A stretch of 64,000 nucleotides of DNA, taken from contig JAFAQY010000072.1 in NCBI GenBank assembly GCA_019261985.1, positions 1-64,000 of the forward strand. Reading direction: 5' to 3'. This DNA comes from Bryobacterales bacterium. GTDB lineage: Bacteria > Acidobacteriota > Terriglobia > Bryobacterales > Bryobacteraceae. Numbering within the stretch: position 1 is the stretch's first letter; each line of letters begins with the position of its first letter. Positions 22,223 through 32,100 of this stretch are shown here, one piece after another. The position numbers were made by a program, and so were the translations under genes. A model generated the notes under the pieces. It was not told where the DNA came from. It did not search any database and saw only the letters and a list, made by a program, of their open reading frames with translations.

Positions 22223-25200
22223 ATGTCTTTCGGCAATGCTTGCGCGCCCATTTGCGCCGCGAGCTTAGCTTTACTCTTCACATCCAGCCAGTTGCTTTCG
22301 CAAGGCAGCTCGGGACGGATCTTCGGTAACATCACGGACCAAAGCGGCGGCAGCGTGGCCGGCGCGACCGTGACGGTAACCGATATCGAGCGAGGTGCTA
22401 GCCGCACCATGACCACGGATATCGCGGGCGCATACTCGGCGCCGAATCTTACGCCGGGAACGTATGCCGTGCGCGTCGAGTTTCAGGGCTTCAAGGTTGT
22501 CGACCGGAGGGACATCCCTCTCGGGGTGGCGCAAGAAATCCGCCTGGATCTTTCGCTCGAACCGGGGCAGCAGACGCAGACTGTGACCGTGACCGGTGAG
22601 CCGCCCGCGATCAACACGGCCAATGCGGAGTTGGGTGGAACGCTGCAGAACGAAGTGATTAACGACCTGCCGTTGAACGGCCGCAATTTTCAAAATTTGC
22701 TGGACCTTCGTCCGGGCGTCACGAAATATCCCGGCAACTCCGGCTGGACGCAAAGCACGAACGGGCTGCGGCCGCACGACAACTTCTTCATGGTCGACGG
22801 CATCAACAGCAACGATCCGTGGATGGCGCAGAGCATGATGAACGCGGTGATGGCCGCGGGCGACGCGGGCACCATCCTGCCCATCGACGCCATCGACGAA
22901 TTCAAGACGCAGCAGAACCCACGCGCCGAGTACGGATGGAAGCCCGGATCGGTGGTCAACGTGGGGGTGAAATCGGGCAGCAATCAACTTCACGGCACTG
23001 CGTTCGCATTCGGGCGCACGGATTCGTGGGACGCAAAAGAATATTTCGCCGATAGCGTGCCGCCGCTTTCGCTCCAGCAGTTCGGGGGCAGCTTGGGCGG
23101 AGCGGTCTTTAAAGACAAGCTCTTCTTCTTCGGCAATTTCGAGCAGCAACGCTACAGCGTGGGGAATCCCGTGGACCACGAGGTTCCCATCACCGCGGCC
23201 GGCGTGGGGCCGGCCGCCCAAAACCTGATTGGCGCTTGTAATGCTGCCCGCACAGCGGGCACACTCACCGCGCTCAGCGCTCAACTCGCCGGTCTGAGCC
23301 TGAGCTGCGCGCCGCAATCGAACTACCCCGGACTGTTCCCCGTCAACAATGGGCCGACGACGCATTTGGGGACGGCGCTCGCCAGCACTAACCAGATCAA
23401 TTCTGGTTTGGGGAAGCTCGACTATCACCTCAATTCCAAACACACCTTCAGTGGGCTGTATTTCATCAGTCCGGGCGACGGCGTCTTCGTCGACAATCCC
23501 ACTCTCGAAATCGCCGCGCCTTGGCTGACGAGTCAATACGCGCGGTCGCAAGTGGGTTCGGGTAGCTGGACCTGGGTGCCGAACTCAACTTGGGTAAATT
23601 CCCTGCGTGCGGGTTACTCGCACTATTACCAAACGTTTCGAAGCGTGGATGCTAATCAAAACCCTGCCAACTACGCCTATAACGGCTCGACGTATCACTT
23701 GTACACCGGGCAAACGAATCCCGCGTATTTCGGATTGCCCACTCTCGCATTTCAGGGAGGCTACTCGTTCCAATTGGGTTTGGGCTGGCCGAAGACGGTA
23801 GGGCCTGACGGCGTTTGGCAGTTCTCCGATAGTGTTTCCTGGTTGCACGGCAATCACACCGTGAAGTTTGGCGGAGAGGCGCTGGTTCTTCAAAGCACAA
23901 GTAACGTGACCGCGAACACGAAAGGTCCGATGCGATTCAACGGCCTGCAGAATTTTTTCAGCGGAAACATGAATAGGGCGCTGTTCACGGCTGGCGACTT
24001 TCTCCGGCACCTCCAAAACGAGGCCTATGGAGTTTTCATTCAGGACGACTGGCGTATAACGCGGCGGCTTACCGTGAATTTAGGATTGCGGTATGAGCTG
24101 AACACAGTGTTCAAAGAGCGTGATAATCTGATCGGCAATTTCGATCCGAATCAAGGCCTGGTTCAAGCCGGCAAGCAGATCGGAACCGTGTTCAACGGCG
24201 ACCACAATAATTTCGCGCCGCGCCTCGGGTTCGCATGGGATGTGTTTGGCGACGGCAGAACAGTGGTCCGCGCCAGCGGCGGTATCTTGTACGAGCAAGG
24301 AAGTTACGACTCGTTCATGGCTCTAGGAAACCTGCTTGGACTGCGCACCGTGCCGACGGGCGTCAATTTATACACGAATGGAAATGCGACGCCCACAACC
24401 GCGGGAGGCACAATCAATCTCGGAGCGATAACTTTCACTGGGCCCGCGCTGGGCTCCGTAGGACAATCGGGCACCGTGAAATACAATTACGCCAACAATG
24501 GCCCCAACACGCCCATTTACTCCGCCGCGCCTGCCTGCGGCGACGGAACGGTGACGCTGCCCTCGGGCCTGGTGCCTCAGCCATGCGTGGTGCTGGGAGT
24601 GGATCGAAACCTGCGCACGCCATACATAAGCACCTGGAATGTCGGAATTCAGAGGGCGCTTACCAACAGCCTGGCGCTGGATGTTTCCTATGTCGGGAAT
24701 CATGCGACCAAACTGATCGGCCTGACTGACCTGAATCAACCGCGGCTCGTAAATGGTTTCAGCCCCGGCTGGGGAAATCCGGCCGATCCGAACAGCCCGG
24801 CGGGGCAATGTGTGGCAAGCGCGCCGGCATACGACAACTGCAATCCGGACGGCGCGGCGGAGCAGGCTGCCAGGCCTTACAACGGCAAGTTTCCATACTT
24901 GAGCTATATCTACTGGCTGTCCAATAGTAATTTCTCAAACTACAACGCTCTGCAGGTATCGGCGACACAGAGGCTCTCGCATGGCTTGTCGTTCGTAATG
25001 GGCTACACGTTCGCGCATTCCCAAGCGATGTCCCCGGACAACTGGCGATTCCTGAACCCGATCGATAGCAATAACGTGCGCGCGCTGTATGGAAACAGCG
25101 AATTCGACATGCGTCACCGGTTCACGCTTTCGACCACATACCTGTTGCCGGGAGTAAAGACGCCAGGGCAATTCCTCAACGGCTGGTCCATCAATTCAAT

Positions 25201-25831
25201 CCTGACGCTGCAGAGCGCGCTGCCATGGGGCGTGAACGACGCTACAACCGATTTCAGCGGAACGGGCGAGATCAATAATGCCAGCACCATCGGCGAGCAG
25301 TGGAATTTCTTCGGAAACCCGGCGGACTTCAAGAGCTCCAAGGCATGGCTCGATAGCAATGGCGGACAGAGTGGAATCCCTTATTTCGCGGGGACGAGTA
25401 ATCCTGCGTGCCTGGCGAAATCTCAGGCAATGGGATCCTTGGCCGTCGCGTCGCTAGCGAACCTGGGATGCTACGCCGTTGGCAAATCGATTTTGATACC
25501 TCCAGCGTTCGGCAGCTATGGCACGCTGGGCCCGAATGTGTTCCGCGGATTTCCTTTCTATAACTGGGACCTCTCGGTGACGAAGGTGTGGAAATACAAA
25601 GAGCGGCTGACCGCACAATTCCGCGCGGAATTTTTCAACGTTCTGAATCATCCGAACATCTCCAATCCATTCGGCGGCGCCGGCGGAGACAACACTTACA
25701 CGGATCCATCGGGCACGGGCGGAGCGAGCTTTGGCTTCCGGCCGGAGACTCCGGACGTTACCAGCTCAAATCCCGTGCTGGGGTCTGGCGGGCCGCGCGC
25801 GATTCAGCTGGGGTTGAAGTTGATTTTTTGA
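22223..25831 (+). CDS. Oar-like TonB-dependent receptor 1
   Basis: Outer-membrane beta-barrel transporter of about 1202 residues. The start ATG 22223 has GGGAGG five bases upstream; a GTG two codons earlier is in the same frame. Order: signal peptide (ASLALLFTSSQLLSQG), carboxypeptidase-regulatory-like domain (GRIFGNITDQSGGSVAGA ... YAVRVEFQGFKV), linker QTVTVTGEPPAINTANAELG, plug domain (INDLPLNGRNFQNLL, FMVDGINSNDP), then a long barrel ending LGLKLIF with terminal Phe. Such proteins are abundant in acidobacteria and usually import complex glycans, peptides or siderophores; the substrate is unknown. It is convergent, with a one-base gap, to a VapC gene. Confidence 0.92.
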   Translation: MSFGNACAPICAASLALLFTSSQLLSQGSSGRIFGNITDQSGGSVAGATVTVTDIERGASRTMTTDIAGAYSAPNLTPGTYAVRVEFQGFKVVDRRDIPLGVAQEIRLDLSLEPGQQTQTVTVTGEPPAINTANAELGGTLQNEVINDLPLNGRNFQNLLDLRPGVTKYPGNSGWTQSTNGLRPHDNFFMVDGINSNDPWMAQSMMNAVMAAGDAGTILPIDAIDEFKTQQNPRAEYGWKPGSVVNVGVKSGSNQLHGTAFAFGRTDSWDAKEYFADSVPPLSLQQFGGSLGGAVFKDKLFFFGNFEQQRYSVGNPVDHEVPITAAGVGPAAQNLIGACNAARTAGTLTALSAQLAGLSLSCAPQSNYPGLFPVNNGPTTHLGTALASTNQINSGLGKLDYHLNSKHTFSGLYFISPGDGVFVDNPTLEIAAPWLTSQYARSQVGSGSWTWVPNSTWVNSLRAGYSHYYQTFRSVDANQNPANYAYNGSTYHLYTGQTNPAYFGLPTLAFQGGYSFQLGLGWPKTVGPDGVWQFSDSVSWLHGNHTVKFGGEALVLQSTSNVTANTKGPMRFNGLQNFFSGNMNRALFTAGDFLRHLQNEAYGVFIQDDWRITRRLTVNLGLRYELNTVFKERDNLIGNFDPNQGLVQAGKQIGTVFNGDHNNFAPRLGFAWDVFGDGRTVVRASGGILYEQGSYDSFMALGNLLGLRTVPTGVNLYTNGNATPTTAGGTINLGAITFTGPALGSVGQSGTVKYNYANNGPNTPIYSAAPACGDGTVTLPSGLVPQPCVVLGVDRNLRTPYISTWNVGIQRALTNSLALDVSYVGNHATKLIGLTDLNQPRLVNGFSPGWGNPADPNSPAGQCVASAPAYDNCNPDGAAEQAARPYNGKFPYLSYIYWLSNSNFSNYNALQVSATQRLSHGLSFVMGYTFAHSQAMSPDNWRFLNPIDSNNVRALYGNSEFDMRHRFTLSTTYLLPGVKTPGQFLNGWSINSILTLQSALPWGVNDATTDFSGTGEINNASTIGEQWNFFGNPADFKSSKAWLDSNGGQSGIPYFAGTSNPACLAKSQAMGSLAVASLANLGCYAVGKSILIPPAFGSYGTLGPNVFRGFPFYNWDLSVTKVWKYKERLTAQFRAEFFNVLNHPNISNPFGGAGGDNTYTDPSGTGGASFGFRPETPDVTSSNPVLGSGGPRAIQLGLKLIF

Positions 25832-25832
25832 T

Positions 25833-26264
25833 TTACCCGGGCGAATCGTCCGCGGGCAAAAGTCGAAAGGGTTTGCCGCTGGAAGGCACGACGGCGCGGA
25901 AGTCTCTTTCATCAACGGTTAGAATCCGGCGGGAATGGAGCCGTTCGGCGATCGCAACCACAGACGCATTGTTAAGCCCCAAATCGAGATTGGAGTATTT
26001 CGCCATTAGCGCGCTACACCGCTCCAAATCATTCGTCGTGAGCGGCTCGACGTTAAATGCTCCGATCTGTACATCCGAAAGAAATCGAAGCAGGGCTTGG
26101 GTTCCGATGCGGGCGCGAAGCAGGTAATCGATTTCGCCCAGGACGGGAGCGGGGATCACGATCCGGTCGCGTGCTTGTTCAACGGCGGCACGAAGCTTCG
26201 CGTGCGCTGAGTCTCGCCGGTTCAAAAGGCCGTAAACACCGCCCGCGTCGGCTATGATCGCCAT
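25833..26264 (-). CDS. vapC: VapC-like PIN-domain toxin with Asp-to-Asn change
   Basis: A 143-residue PIN-domain protein; the family cleaves specific tRNA/rRNA. Conserved acids seen: Asp6 (IIADAGG), Glu44 (LGEIDYLL) and Asp118/Asp121 (TVDERDF). In the LDLGLNNASVVAIAERL block, the position that is normally Asp (DAS) is Asn99. Loss of one metal-binding Asp may weaken activity, though the rest of the fold appears intact. The gene starts inside the end of the upstream VapB gene (13-base overlap), the normal TA order and coupling. It is convergent with TonB receptor 1. Confidence 0.85.
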   Translation of the reverse strand: MAIIADAGGVYGLLNRRDSAHAKLRAAVEQARDRIVIPAPVLGEIDYLLRARIGTQALLRFLSDVQIGAFNVEPLTTNDLERCSALMAKYSNLDLGLNNASVVAIAERLHSRRILTVDERDFRAVVPSSGKPFRLLPADDSPG

Positions 26265-26488
26265 CCGCCGCGCTGAGCAGCTTGCTTAAGCAGTTGTTTC
26301 CGTCGAAGGGTCGTATCCGAGTGTCCGCTGTCGAACATCCCCATTCCTTCCGGTAAAGGAGGCCTTTCGGCCGCGAAGCGCCGCAAGGCCTCGCGGATCA
26401 ATTCAGCTTGCAGTTTCGAATGACGCTCGGAAAGTAGCCGCAGAGATCGCGCCATGTCGTCATCCAGGTAGACTGTCGTCTTTACCAT
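26252..26488 (-). CDS. vapB: VapB-like ribbon-helix-helix antitoxin
   Basis: A 78-residue antitoxin. The N-terminus VKTTVYLDDDMARSLRLLSE is the beta strand and first helix of a ribbon-helix-helix DNA-binding domain; HSKLQAELIREALRRFAAE is the second helix. The C-terminal part (LPEGMGMFDSGHSDTTLRR) would wrap the toxin. It precedes and overlaps vapC by 13 bases. As in other VapBC pairs it should repress its own promoter, but no operator was identified in the short region before 26488. Confidence 0.88.
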   Translation of the reverse strand: MVKTTVYLDDDMARSLRLLSERHSKLQAELIREALRRFAAERPPLPEGMGMFDSGHSDTTLRRKQLLKQAAQRGGWRS

Positions 26489-26607
26489 ATGTATGTAGCG
26501 CCGGGACTGTATTCTACGCGCAGCGAGGTTCGTGGCCGTAACTTAGATGCGGCGCGGAGCGAAGGAGTAAGATGTAATCGCGTATCCGGATTGAAAGGAG
26601 AGGGATC

Positions 26608-26961
26608 ATGACACGTAACAAGTTTCGGGGCTTGACCGTTTTCGGCTTGCTCGCCGTATTCGCGGCGTTCTCGCTGGCAGCGACGATGACCATGAACGGA
26701 ACGATTAGCGACAGCATGTGCGGCGTGAGCCACGCGAAAATGATCGCCGGGCACCCCAACATGACCGACAAGGACTGCACGCAGGCATGCATCAAAGGCG
26801 GCGCTAAATACGTTTTCGTCTCGAACGGGAAGGTCTACCAGATTACGAATCAAAACTTCGCGGATCTGTCGAAGAACGCTGGTGAGCCGATCGCTCTGAC
26901 GGGCGATATGACTGGCGATACCGTTACCGTATCGAAGATTGTGGCGGAACAAAAGAAGTAA
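26608..26961 (+). CDS. Small secreted protein with paired Cys, unknown
   Basis: A 117-residue product with GAAAGGAG just before the ATG (ribosome site). A signal peptide (VFGLLAVFAAFSLAATMT) is followed by MNGTISDSMCGVSHAKM, DKDCTQACIKGGAKYVFV and short beta strands (YQITNQNFADLSKNAGEP, TGDMTGDTVTVSKI). The ISDSMCG...H and C-x3-C patterns are those of a small secreted family frequent in acidobacteria whose function is not known to me; the strand pattern suggests an OB-like barrel. Four Cys-containing positions could bind a metal or form disulfides. It is followed at 81 bases by a cupin gene. Confidence 0.7.
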   Translation: MTRNKFRGLTVFGLLAVFAAFSLAATMTMNGTISDSMCGVSHAKMIAGHPNMTDKDCTQACIKGGAKYVFVSNGKVYQITNQNFADLSKNAGEPIALTGDMTGDTVTVSKIVAEQKK

Positions 26962-27041
26962 CGCGCCATAGATTTTGCGGTCCGCCACGGCCCGTGCAGG
27001 CCATTGCGGGTAGTGTGCTTCACGGCGAGAAGGGAGTGCAA

Positions 27042-27497
27042 ATGAAAGTTCGGTTCACAAGGACGAAGTTGTCACTGCTCGCGGTTCTCTTCACCTCGGC
27101 GCTGATCTCAATTGGAGGGGGAGTGCCGGCGGCGGTTCATTATATCGGCCACGATAAGGTTGCCGAAGTCATGGCGAAGGGCGGACCGATCGTCAGCGAT
27201 CCGGGGCTGATTGTTTTGGCGCAGCGCCGTGGATCGGGCGAGGTCGAATATCACGACCATACCAACCACGTGTTCGTGATGGTCGAGGGAGAGGCGACGC
27301 TCGTGGTAGGAGGGACTATGGTCGAGCCGAGGCGAACGGCGCCCGATCAAATGCGCGCTGCTTCGGTTCAAGGCGGAACTACTTACCATATGACCAAAGG
27401 CGACGTAATCACAATTCCGGCCAAGACGCCCCATTGGTTCAAGGATGTCCCCACGAAAACCGTGGCGTATTATGCGGTGAATATCGAGAGCGAATAG
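27042..27497 (+). CDS. Secreted cupin-domain protein
   Basis: A 151-residue product. The start ATG 27042 is chosen because a signal peptide (LLAVLFTSALISIGG) follows and GGGAG precedes it; the frame is open further up. A single cupin barrel is seen: motif 1 EYHDHTNHVFVMVEGEATLVVGG with two His and Glu, and motif 2 YHMTKGDVITIPAKTPHWFKDV with the closing His, a set that normally binds Fe, Mn or Zn. The substrate is unknown. It precedes an NHL-propeller gene by 14 bases on the same strand, so they are likely co-transcribed secreted proteins. Confidence 0.85.
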   Translation: MKVRFTRTKLSLLAVLFTSALISIGGGVPAAVHYIGHDKVAEVMAKGGPIVSDPGLIVLAQRRGSGEVEYHDHTNHVFVMVEGEATLVVGGTMVEPRRTAPDQMRAASVQGGTTYHMTKGDVITIPAKTPHWFKDVPTKTVAYYAVNIESE

Positions 27498-27511
27498 CGC
27501 TTGGAGGCGGT

Positions 27512-28645
27512 ATGAGTTGTGCGGCCGAAAATTCGTTATCCAGGGGCGCCAGGTCTGGGTTCTATGTCGCAGTCATCATCTGGGCGGCCATACAAGGACC
27601 GAGCGTTCATGCGCAGCAGCGCGGCGGAACACCCCAGACGGACAAGATCCAACCCATCAACACCGGCGCCAACCCCTACCGCGTTATCCGCGATTGGGCG
27701 ACTCTGACTCTGGAGAAAAGGCCGTGGGGCGGTTCGAACGGCGTGGCCATGGACCGGGACGGTAAATCCGTTTGGGCCACGGATCGGTGCTCGCCCGGCA
27801 CCACTCCCGGATGCCTTGGCACCAAAGCGAACCCGGTCCACCTTTTCAGTGATTCCGGAAACGAAGTTCGGAGCTTCGGCGGCGGCATGTTCGTCTGGCC
27901 GCATGGCATCCATGTGGATCGCGACGGCAACGTGTGGGTAACAGATTCTCGAGCCCCAAGCGCCGAAGACCTCAAGAACTTTCCCGGCGAAGACAAGAAG
28001 GGAAGCGTGGTGGTCAAGTTCAGTCCCGAAGGCAAGGTGCTGCTGACATTGGGAAAACCGGGCGTGCGAGGAAATCCTCCCGAAGCCCTCACCGACCCAA
28101 CCGCCGTCGTTACCGACCCGGCCAACGGCGACGTGTACGTTGCCGAGAGCCATACCGACGTTAGTGATCCGAATCTCATCGGGCGAATCTCTGTGTTCGA
28201 CAAGACGGGAAAGTTTCTCCGAGTCATCGGCAAAACGGGAACAGGGCCAGGGGAGTTTCGGACCCCTCACGCACTGGCCTTCGATTCTCAGGGCAGGCTG
28301 GTAGTTGCGGACCGGCACAACCATCGGATTCAAGTGCTGACGAAATCGGGGAAATTCGTTCTCGAATACGACGAATTCGGCCGCACCAGTGGGCTGACGA
28401 TCGACAAGAACGACGTGATCTATACGACCGACTCGGAGTCGACTGAAAAAGTTCACCCCGGCTGGCAAAGGGGAATCCGTATCGGAAGCCTTAAGGACGG
28501 GAAGGTGACGATGTTCATCCCCCCGCACATCACGCCGAATTCGCCGGATGGCGCTATGGGGGAAGGAATTGCCGTCGATTCCGCGGGCAATATCTATTCA
28601 GCGGAAGCGACGCTGAGGGGCGTGACGAAATTCGCGAAGAAGTAG
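27512..28645 (+). CDS. Secreted NHL-repeat / six-bladed beta-propeller protein
   Basis: A 377-residue product. The start ATG 27512 has GGAGG four bases upstream; the frame extends further but overlaps the cupin gene. A signal peptide (FYVAVIIWAAIQGPSVHAQ) is followed by repeated propeller blades: GGSNGVAMDRDGKSVWATDR, WPHGIHVDRDGNVWVTDS, GEFRTPHALAFDSQGRLVVA and GEGIAVDSAGNIYSAEATLR. Such proteins resemble the lyase half of peptidyl-alpha-hydroxyglycine lyase and the SMP-30 group, but many are just binding propellers. A hairpin follows the stop. The neighbour upstream is a cupin. Confidence 0.83.
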   Translation: MSCAAENSLSRGARSGFYVAVIIWAAIQGPSVHAQQRGGTPQTDKIQPINTGANPYRVIRDWATLTLEKRPWGGSNGVAMDRDGKSVWATDRCSPGTTPGCLGTKANPVHLFSDSGNEVRSFGGGMFVWPHGIHVDRDGNVWVTDSRAPSAEDLKNFPGEDKKGSVVVKFSPEGKVLLTLGKPGVRGNPPEALTDPTAVVTDPANGDVYVAESHTDVSDPNLIGRISVFDKTGKFLRVIGKTGTGPGEFRTPHALAFDSQGRLVVADRHNHRIQVLTKSGKFVLEYDEFGRTSGLTIDKNDVIYTTDSESTEKVHPGWQRGIRIGSLKDGKVTMFIPPHITPNSPDGAMGEGIAVDSAGNIYSAEATLRGVTKFAKK

Positions 28646-28655
28646 AAAACGGGCA

Positions 28656-28684
28656 GTTGGGGCAGACGATATCGTCTGCCCCAC
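28656..28684. terminator. Single-unit palindrome between convergent genes
   Basis: GGGGCAGACGAT (28659-28670) and ATCGTCTGCCCC (28671-28682) form a loop-less perfect palindrome, extended by TT and CAC. It sits between the NHL gene and the convergent gene ending at 28691, so it may act as a two-way terminator. The GTGGGGCAG-type ends link it to the modular palindromic repeat family. Confidence 0.6.
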
Positions 28685-28690
28685 TTGGGG

Positions 28691-28984
28691 TTAGCGGCGA
28701 AGGTGATCGTCGCGATCAAAGGTACGATTAGCGAAGCGATGATCGAAGTCTCGGGCGTGCTCATATCGTGGTGCGGTCGTCACCGCAGGCGGCGCCCAGT
28801 AACCCTCGACCCGCGCCCCGTTGGAAGCATAATTGCCATCCACCCAGTTGTAACCGGGACCCGGGCACGGCGGCCTGACCGCGGCTACCGGAGCTGAAGT
28901 ACCAAATCCAGATCTGACCGAAACACGAGGGGACGCGCACAGAGTGCCCGCCAGAACTATCATCGCTGCCATTGCTTTTTTCAT
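28691..28984 (-). CDS. Small secreted protein with YXWGXW-like motif
   Basis: A 97-residue product with an N-terminal signal sequence (AMAAMIVLAGTLCASP; the Cys may be cleaved as a lipoprotein, but no clear lipobox is seen). The central part GPGYNWVDGNYASNGARVEG followed by YWAPP resembles the YXWGXW repeat family of small secreted proteins, here with one degenerate unit. The C-terminus is Arg/Asp/His rich (DFDHRFANRTFDRDDHLRR). Function unknown. It is convergent with the NHL gene. The interval 28985-29159 up to TonB receptor 2 shows no gene. Confidence 0.6.
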   Translation of the reverse strand: MKKAMAAMIVLAGTLCASPRVSVRSGFGTSAPVAAVRPPCPGPGYNWVDGNYASNGARVEGYWAPPAVTTAPRYEHARDFDHRFANRTFDRDDHLRR

Positions 28985-29159
28985 TTCCTTGCCTCCTTAC
29001 GCCACTTACAGGGGCAAGGCGATCGCCAAAGCCGAAACATTGAAAATAGGATGGAATTTGCTCTGGCGCAGGGCGGCAGTGGTGGATCTCCGCCGCCCGT
29101 TGGTGGTGCTAAGCCGATAGTTCAGAAAACGGTGCTTCAGCGCGCCAATCATACTGGCA

Positions 29160-32100
29160 CTAGAAGCTGTACTTCAGGGCGAACTGCAGGTTGCGCGCGC
29201 CTTGGGATGTGTTCACGACACCCGTCCCCACACTCTTGGTGTAGTTGAGATCCGTTCCGTAGCGGCTTACGTTGGAATTCCAATCGCCGGGCAGGACGTC
29301 AGTGGCGTAGCCGGAAACGGCGAATATCGGGGTGTTGAATGTATTGATCGCGTCGAAACGGAATAGCAGTGTCTGCCGCTCCGTCAGCCGGAATTGCTTC
29401 GACAGGCTCATATCGATCTGTTTCAGCCCGGGGCCGCGTTCGCTCGAGATGCTGCAATTGCCGAGCTTGCCTGGAGCCGGGATCCGCATGGTGGTCGGGT
29501 CGAACCAGATGTAGCCTCCGCCGGCGAAGTTCTTGTACGGAGTCGCTTGCGACGGCTCGATGCAATCGGGCCGCGGCTGGAAATAAGCGCCGGTAGGATC
29601 GTTGCCGAACTGGATCATCGAGATCGGCAATCCGCCGTGTACGGTAAAGATTGTGTCGTAGCGCCAGTTGCCGATGATGGTGTTCAGCACTTTGTTCGCA
29701 TTGTTCGCGAAGTGCTGGTTGCGGCCGAAGGGCAGATCGTAATTCAAATACCCGCTAAAAATGTTAGTTACGTCCGCGTCGCACAGGCCGTAATCGAGAG
29801 CGACGTTATAGACGTAGCTTTGGAAGGAGACATCGGCAGTGGTTTGCGCGACCGCGGAGTTTCCATAGCGGCCATAATAGCCCTGATTATTCGTCAGGCA
29901 TTTCGACCACGTATAATTCGCCTGAAAGGCGAGGCCCTTTGCTAGCCGCTCCTGTGCCACTAACTGCAGGCCGTTGTAGTTCTGGATCGCCGTGGAAGTG
30001 TTCAACCGCTGCTGTCCCGTGCCGTCGTTCTTCAACGCAGGATTTCCGCCAAGGTACGGACCGGGAATACTGGTCCCATCGGGCAGAAGAACATTCTGAC
30101 CCATGTTATAAATCGCCGCCAAGTGGTCGTTATGCTGACCGACGTAGCCCGCCTGCGCTGTGAACGAATTCCCGATTTGGCGCTGGATGCTGACATTCCA
30201 TTGATTGGAAACCGCGGGCCGATAGTTCGGATCGGTAGCGTGGATGCGCACGCCGGCGAAGCACGCGGCAGGAGCCGAAGTCACGTTCGCCGGGGTACAT
30301 GCCGGGCCGGCCGCGCCTAGCACCGCAAAACCCTGATCCAGCGTGATCTGGTTGGCCGGAATACCCCCATTCGTCCCGACGCCGCCCCACTGGCCGACCA
30401 GATCTGCGTTCCATGGCGCGTTCGTCGCAAGCCGGTTGTACTCGCCGGTTCCCTCCTGGAAGCTGGAGCGCGAGAACGCGGCCCGCACCACGGTTTTTTC
30501 ATCGATGCTCCATGCCAGTCCCGCGCGCGGCAGGAAGTTGGCGATTCCGTTGTACTGGTTATACAGAGCGCGGCTATTACCATTCACGCCGGCAAGCATG
30601 ATCTGGCCGCTGTACATGCCGAAGTTGGTCATGCGGTCGTGCACTTCGTAGATGGGAGTGAAAAGCTGCCATCGCAGCCCGTAATTGAAGGTGAGGTGCT
30701 TGCTGATGCGCCAGTCGTCCTGCGCAAACACGCCGATCGCATTGTTACGTTGGCCAACGGTTCCATTGAACCCAACCCCATATCCCATATACGACGGCAG
30801 CCCGAGCAAGAAATCCGCTTCGGCGTTGCCCGTGTAGGTGCCCGTGAATCCGACCTGTCCGGCTGCGCCATCACTGGTGGTCGCGGGGACGTAGTTGTTG
30901 CGATAACGGATGAACTGGAAACCGGTTTTGATCGTGTGCGTGCCATGGCTATAGATAGCCGTATCCGAGATCTGAATCGCGGTCTGATGGAATATCTCGG
31001 GCCCGTCCACTGTACCGAACGCGAACGGGCCGTTTTGCTGGCCGCCAATAGGCGCGCCTGCGAAGTAGAGGCCCGGCAGGTACTGGGTCGGCTGGCCGGG
31101 GATTAGATTGGCGCCGGCGGTTGTCGTGAGAGCTTGCGTATTGGCCTCTGCCGGGAAATAATTCACACCTGCGCGGAAGTCGTTCACGAGAGTCGGCGTG
31201 AAGGTGCGGGTGTAATCGATAACACCTTGTTGTATCGGGAAACTTGCCGCGCCGTTGCTGCTGTATTGAAAGACCTCGCTATTGTTGACCGGAAGCTGAA
31301 TATTCTGCTGCGAATAGCGCGCGAAGAAACGGTCCTTTTGAGTGGGAACCCAATCCACTTTCATATCGCCCTGATTGCCGTGCGTGTATTGCTGCTGGGA
31401 ATTATTCAGATTGAAAAGCGTGCCATTGCTGCCCGGAGTTCCAGCCAGGTTGGGCTTGGGCAGCGCATTCGCGATCTTGAGGGCAGTGGGGCTCAAACCG
31501 GTAATGCAGGGATCCACACCCATCTTTTGTCCGCCGCCGCAAATAGCGGCTTTACTCAGGTTCGACGGCATCGCGACGTTGGTACCGGGGTAATGCAGAC
31601 CCACGCCCAGGTCGGACAGATCGCCGGTTACGTTCGCCGCGGTGAACGTGGTCTTAGGTTGAGGCGTAGCGGGAAGATCGAAGCGTGAGCCCTGATAATC
31701 GGCGAAGAAGAACAGCTTGTCCTTCTTAATCGGGCCGCCGAGCGTGCCGCCGTATTCGTTCCAGTGCTGCCGCGCACGGGGCAGGCCATTGAAGTTGTTG
31801 GACCATTCGTTGGCGTTAAAGAAGTCATTGCGCAGGAACTCGAAGGCGCTCCCGTGCAGTTGGTTCGTCCCGGATTTCAGGCTTACATTGATTACTCCGC
31901 CCAGAAAGTGGCCGAACTCCGCGCTGGGGTTGTTCGTGATAATGTTCATCTCCTGGATTGCGTCGATGCTGGGCGAATACGCAACGTTGTTGTCCACAAA
32001 TTCGTTGTTGTCGACGCCGTCCAGGATGTAATAGTTGGCCTGCTCGCGGTTGCCATTCAGGTTCGGGCGCGCCGCATTGAAGGTCTTTTGCCCGGTATTG

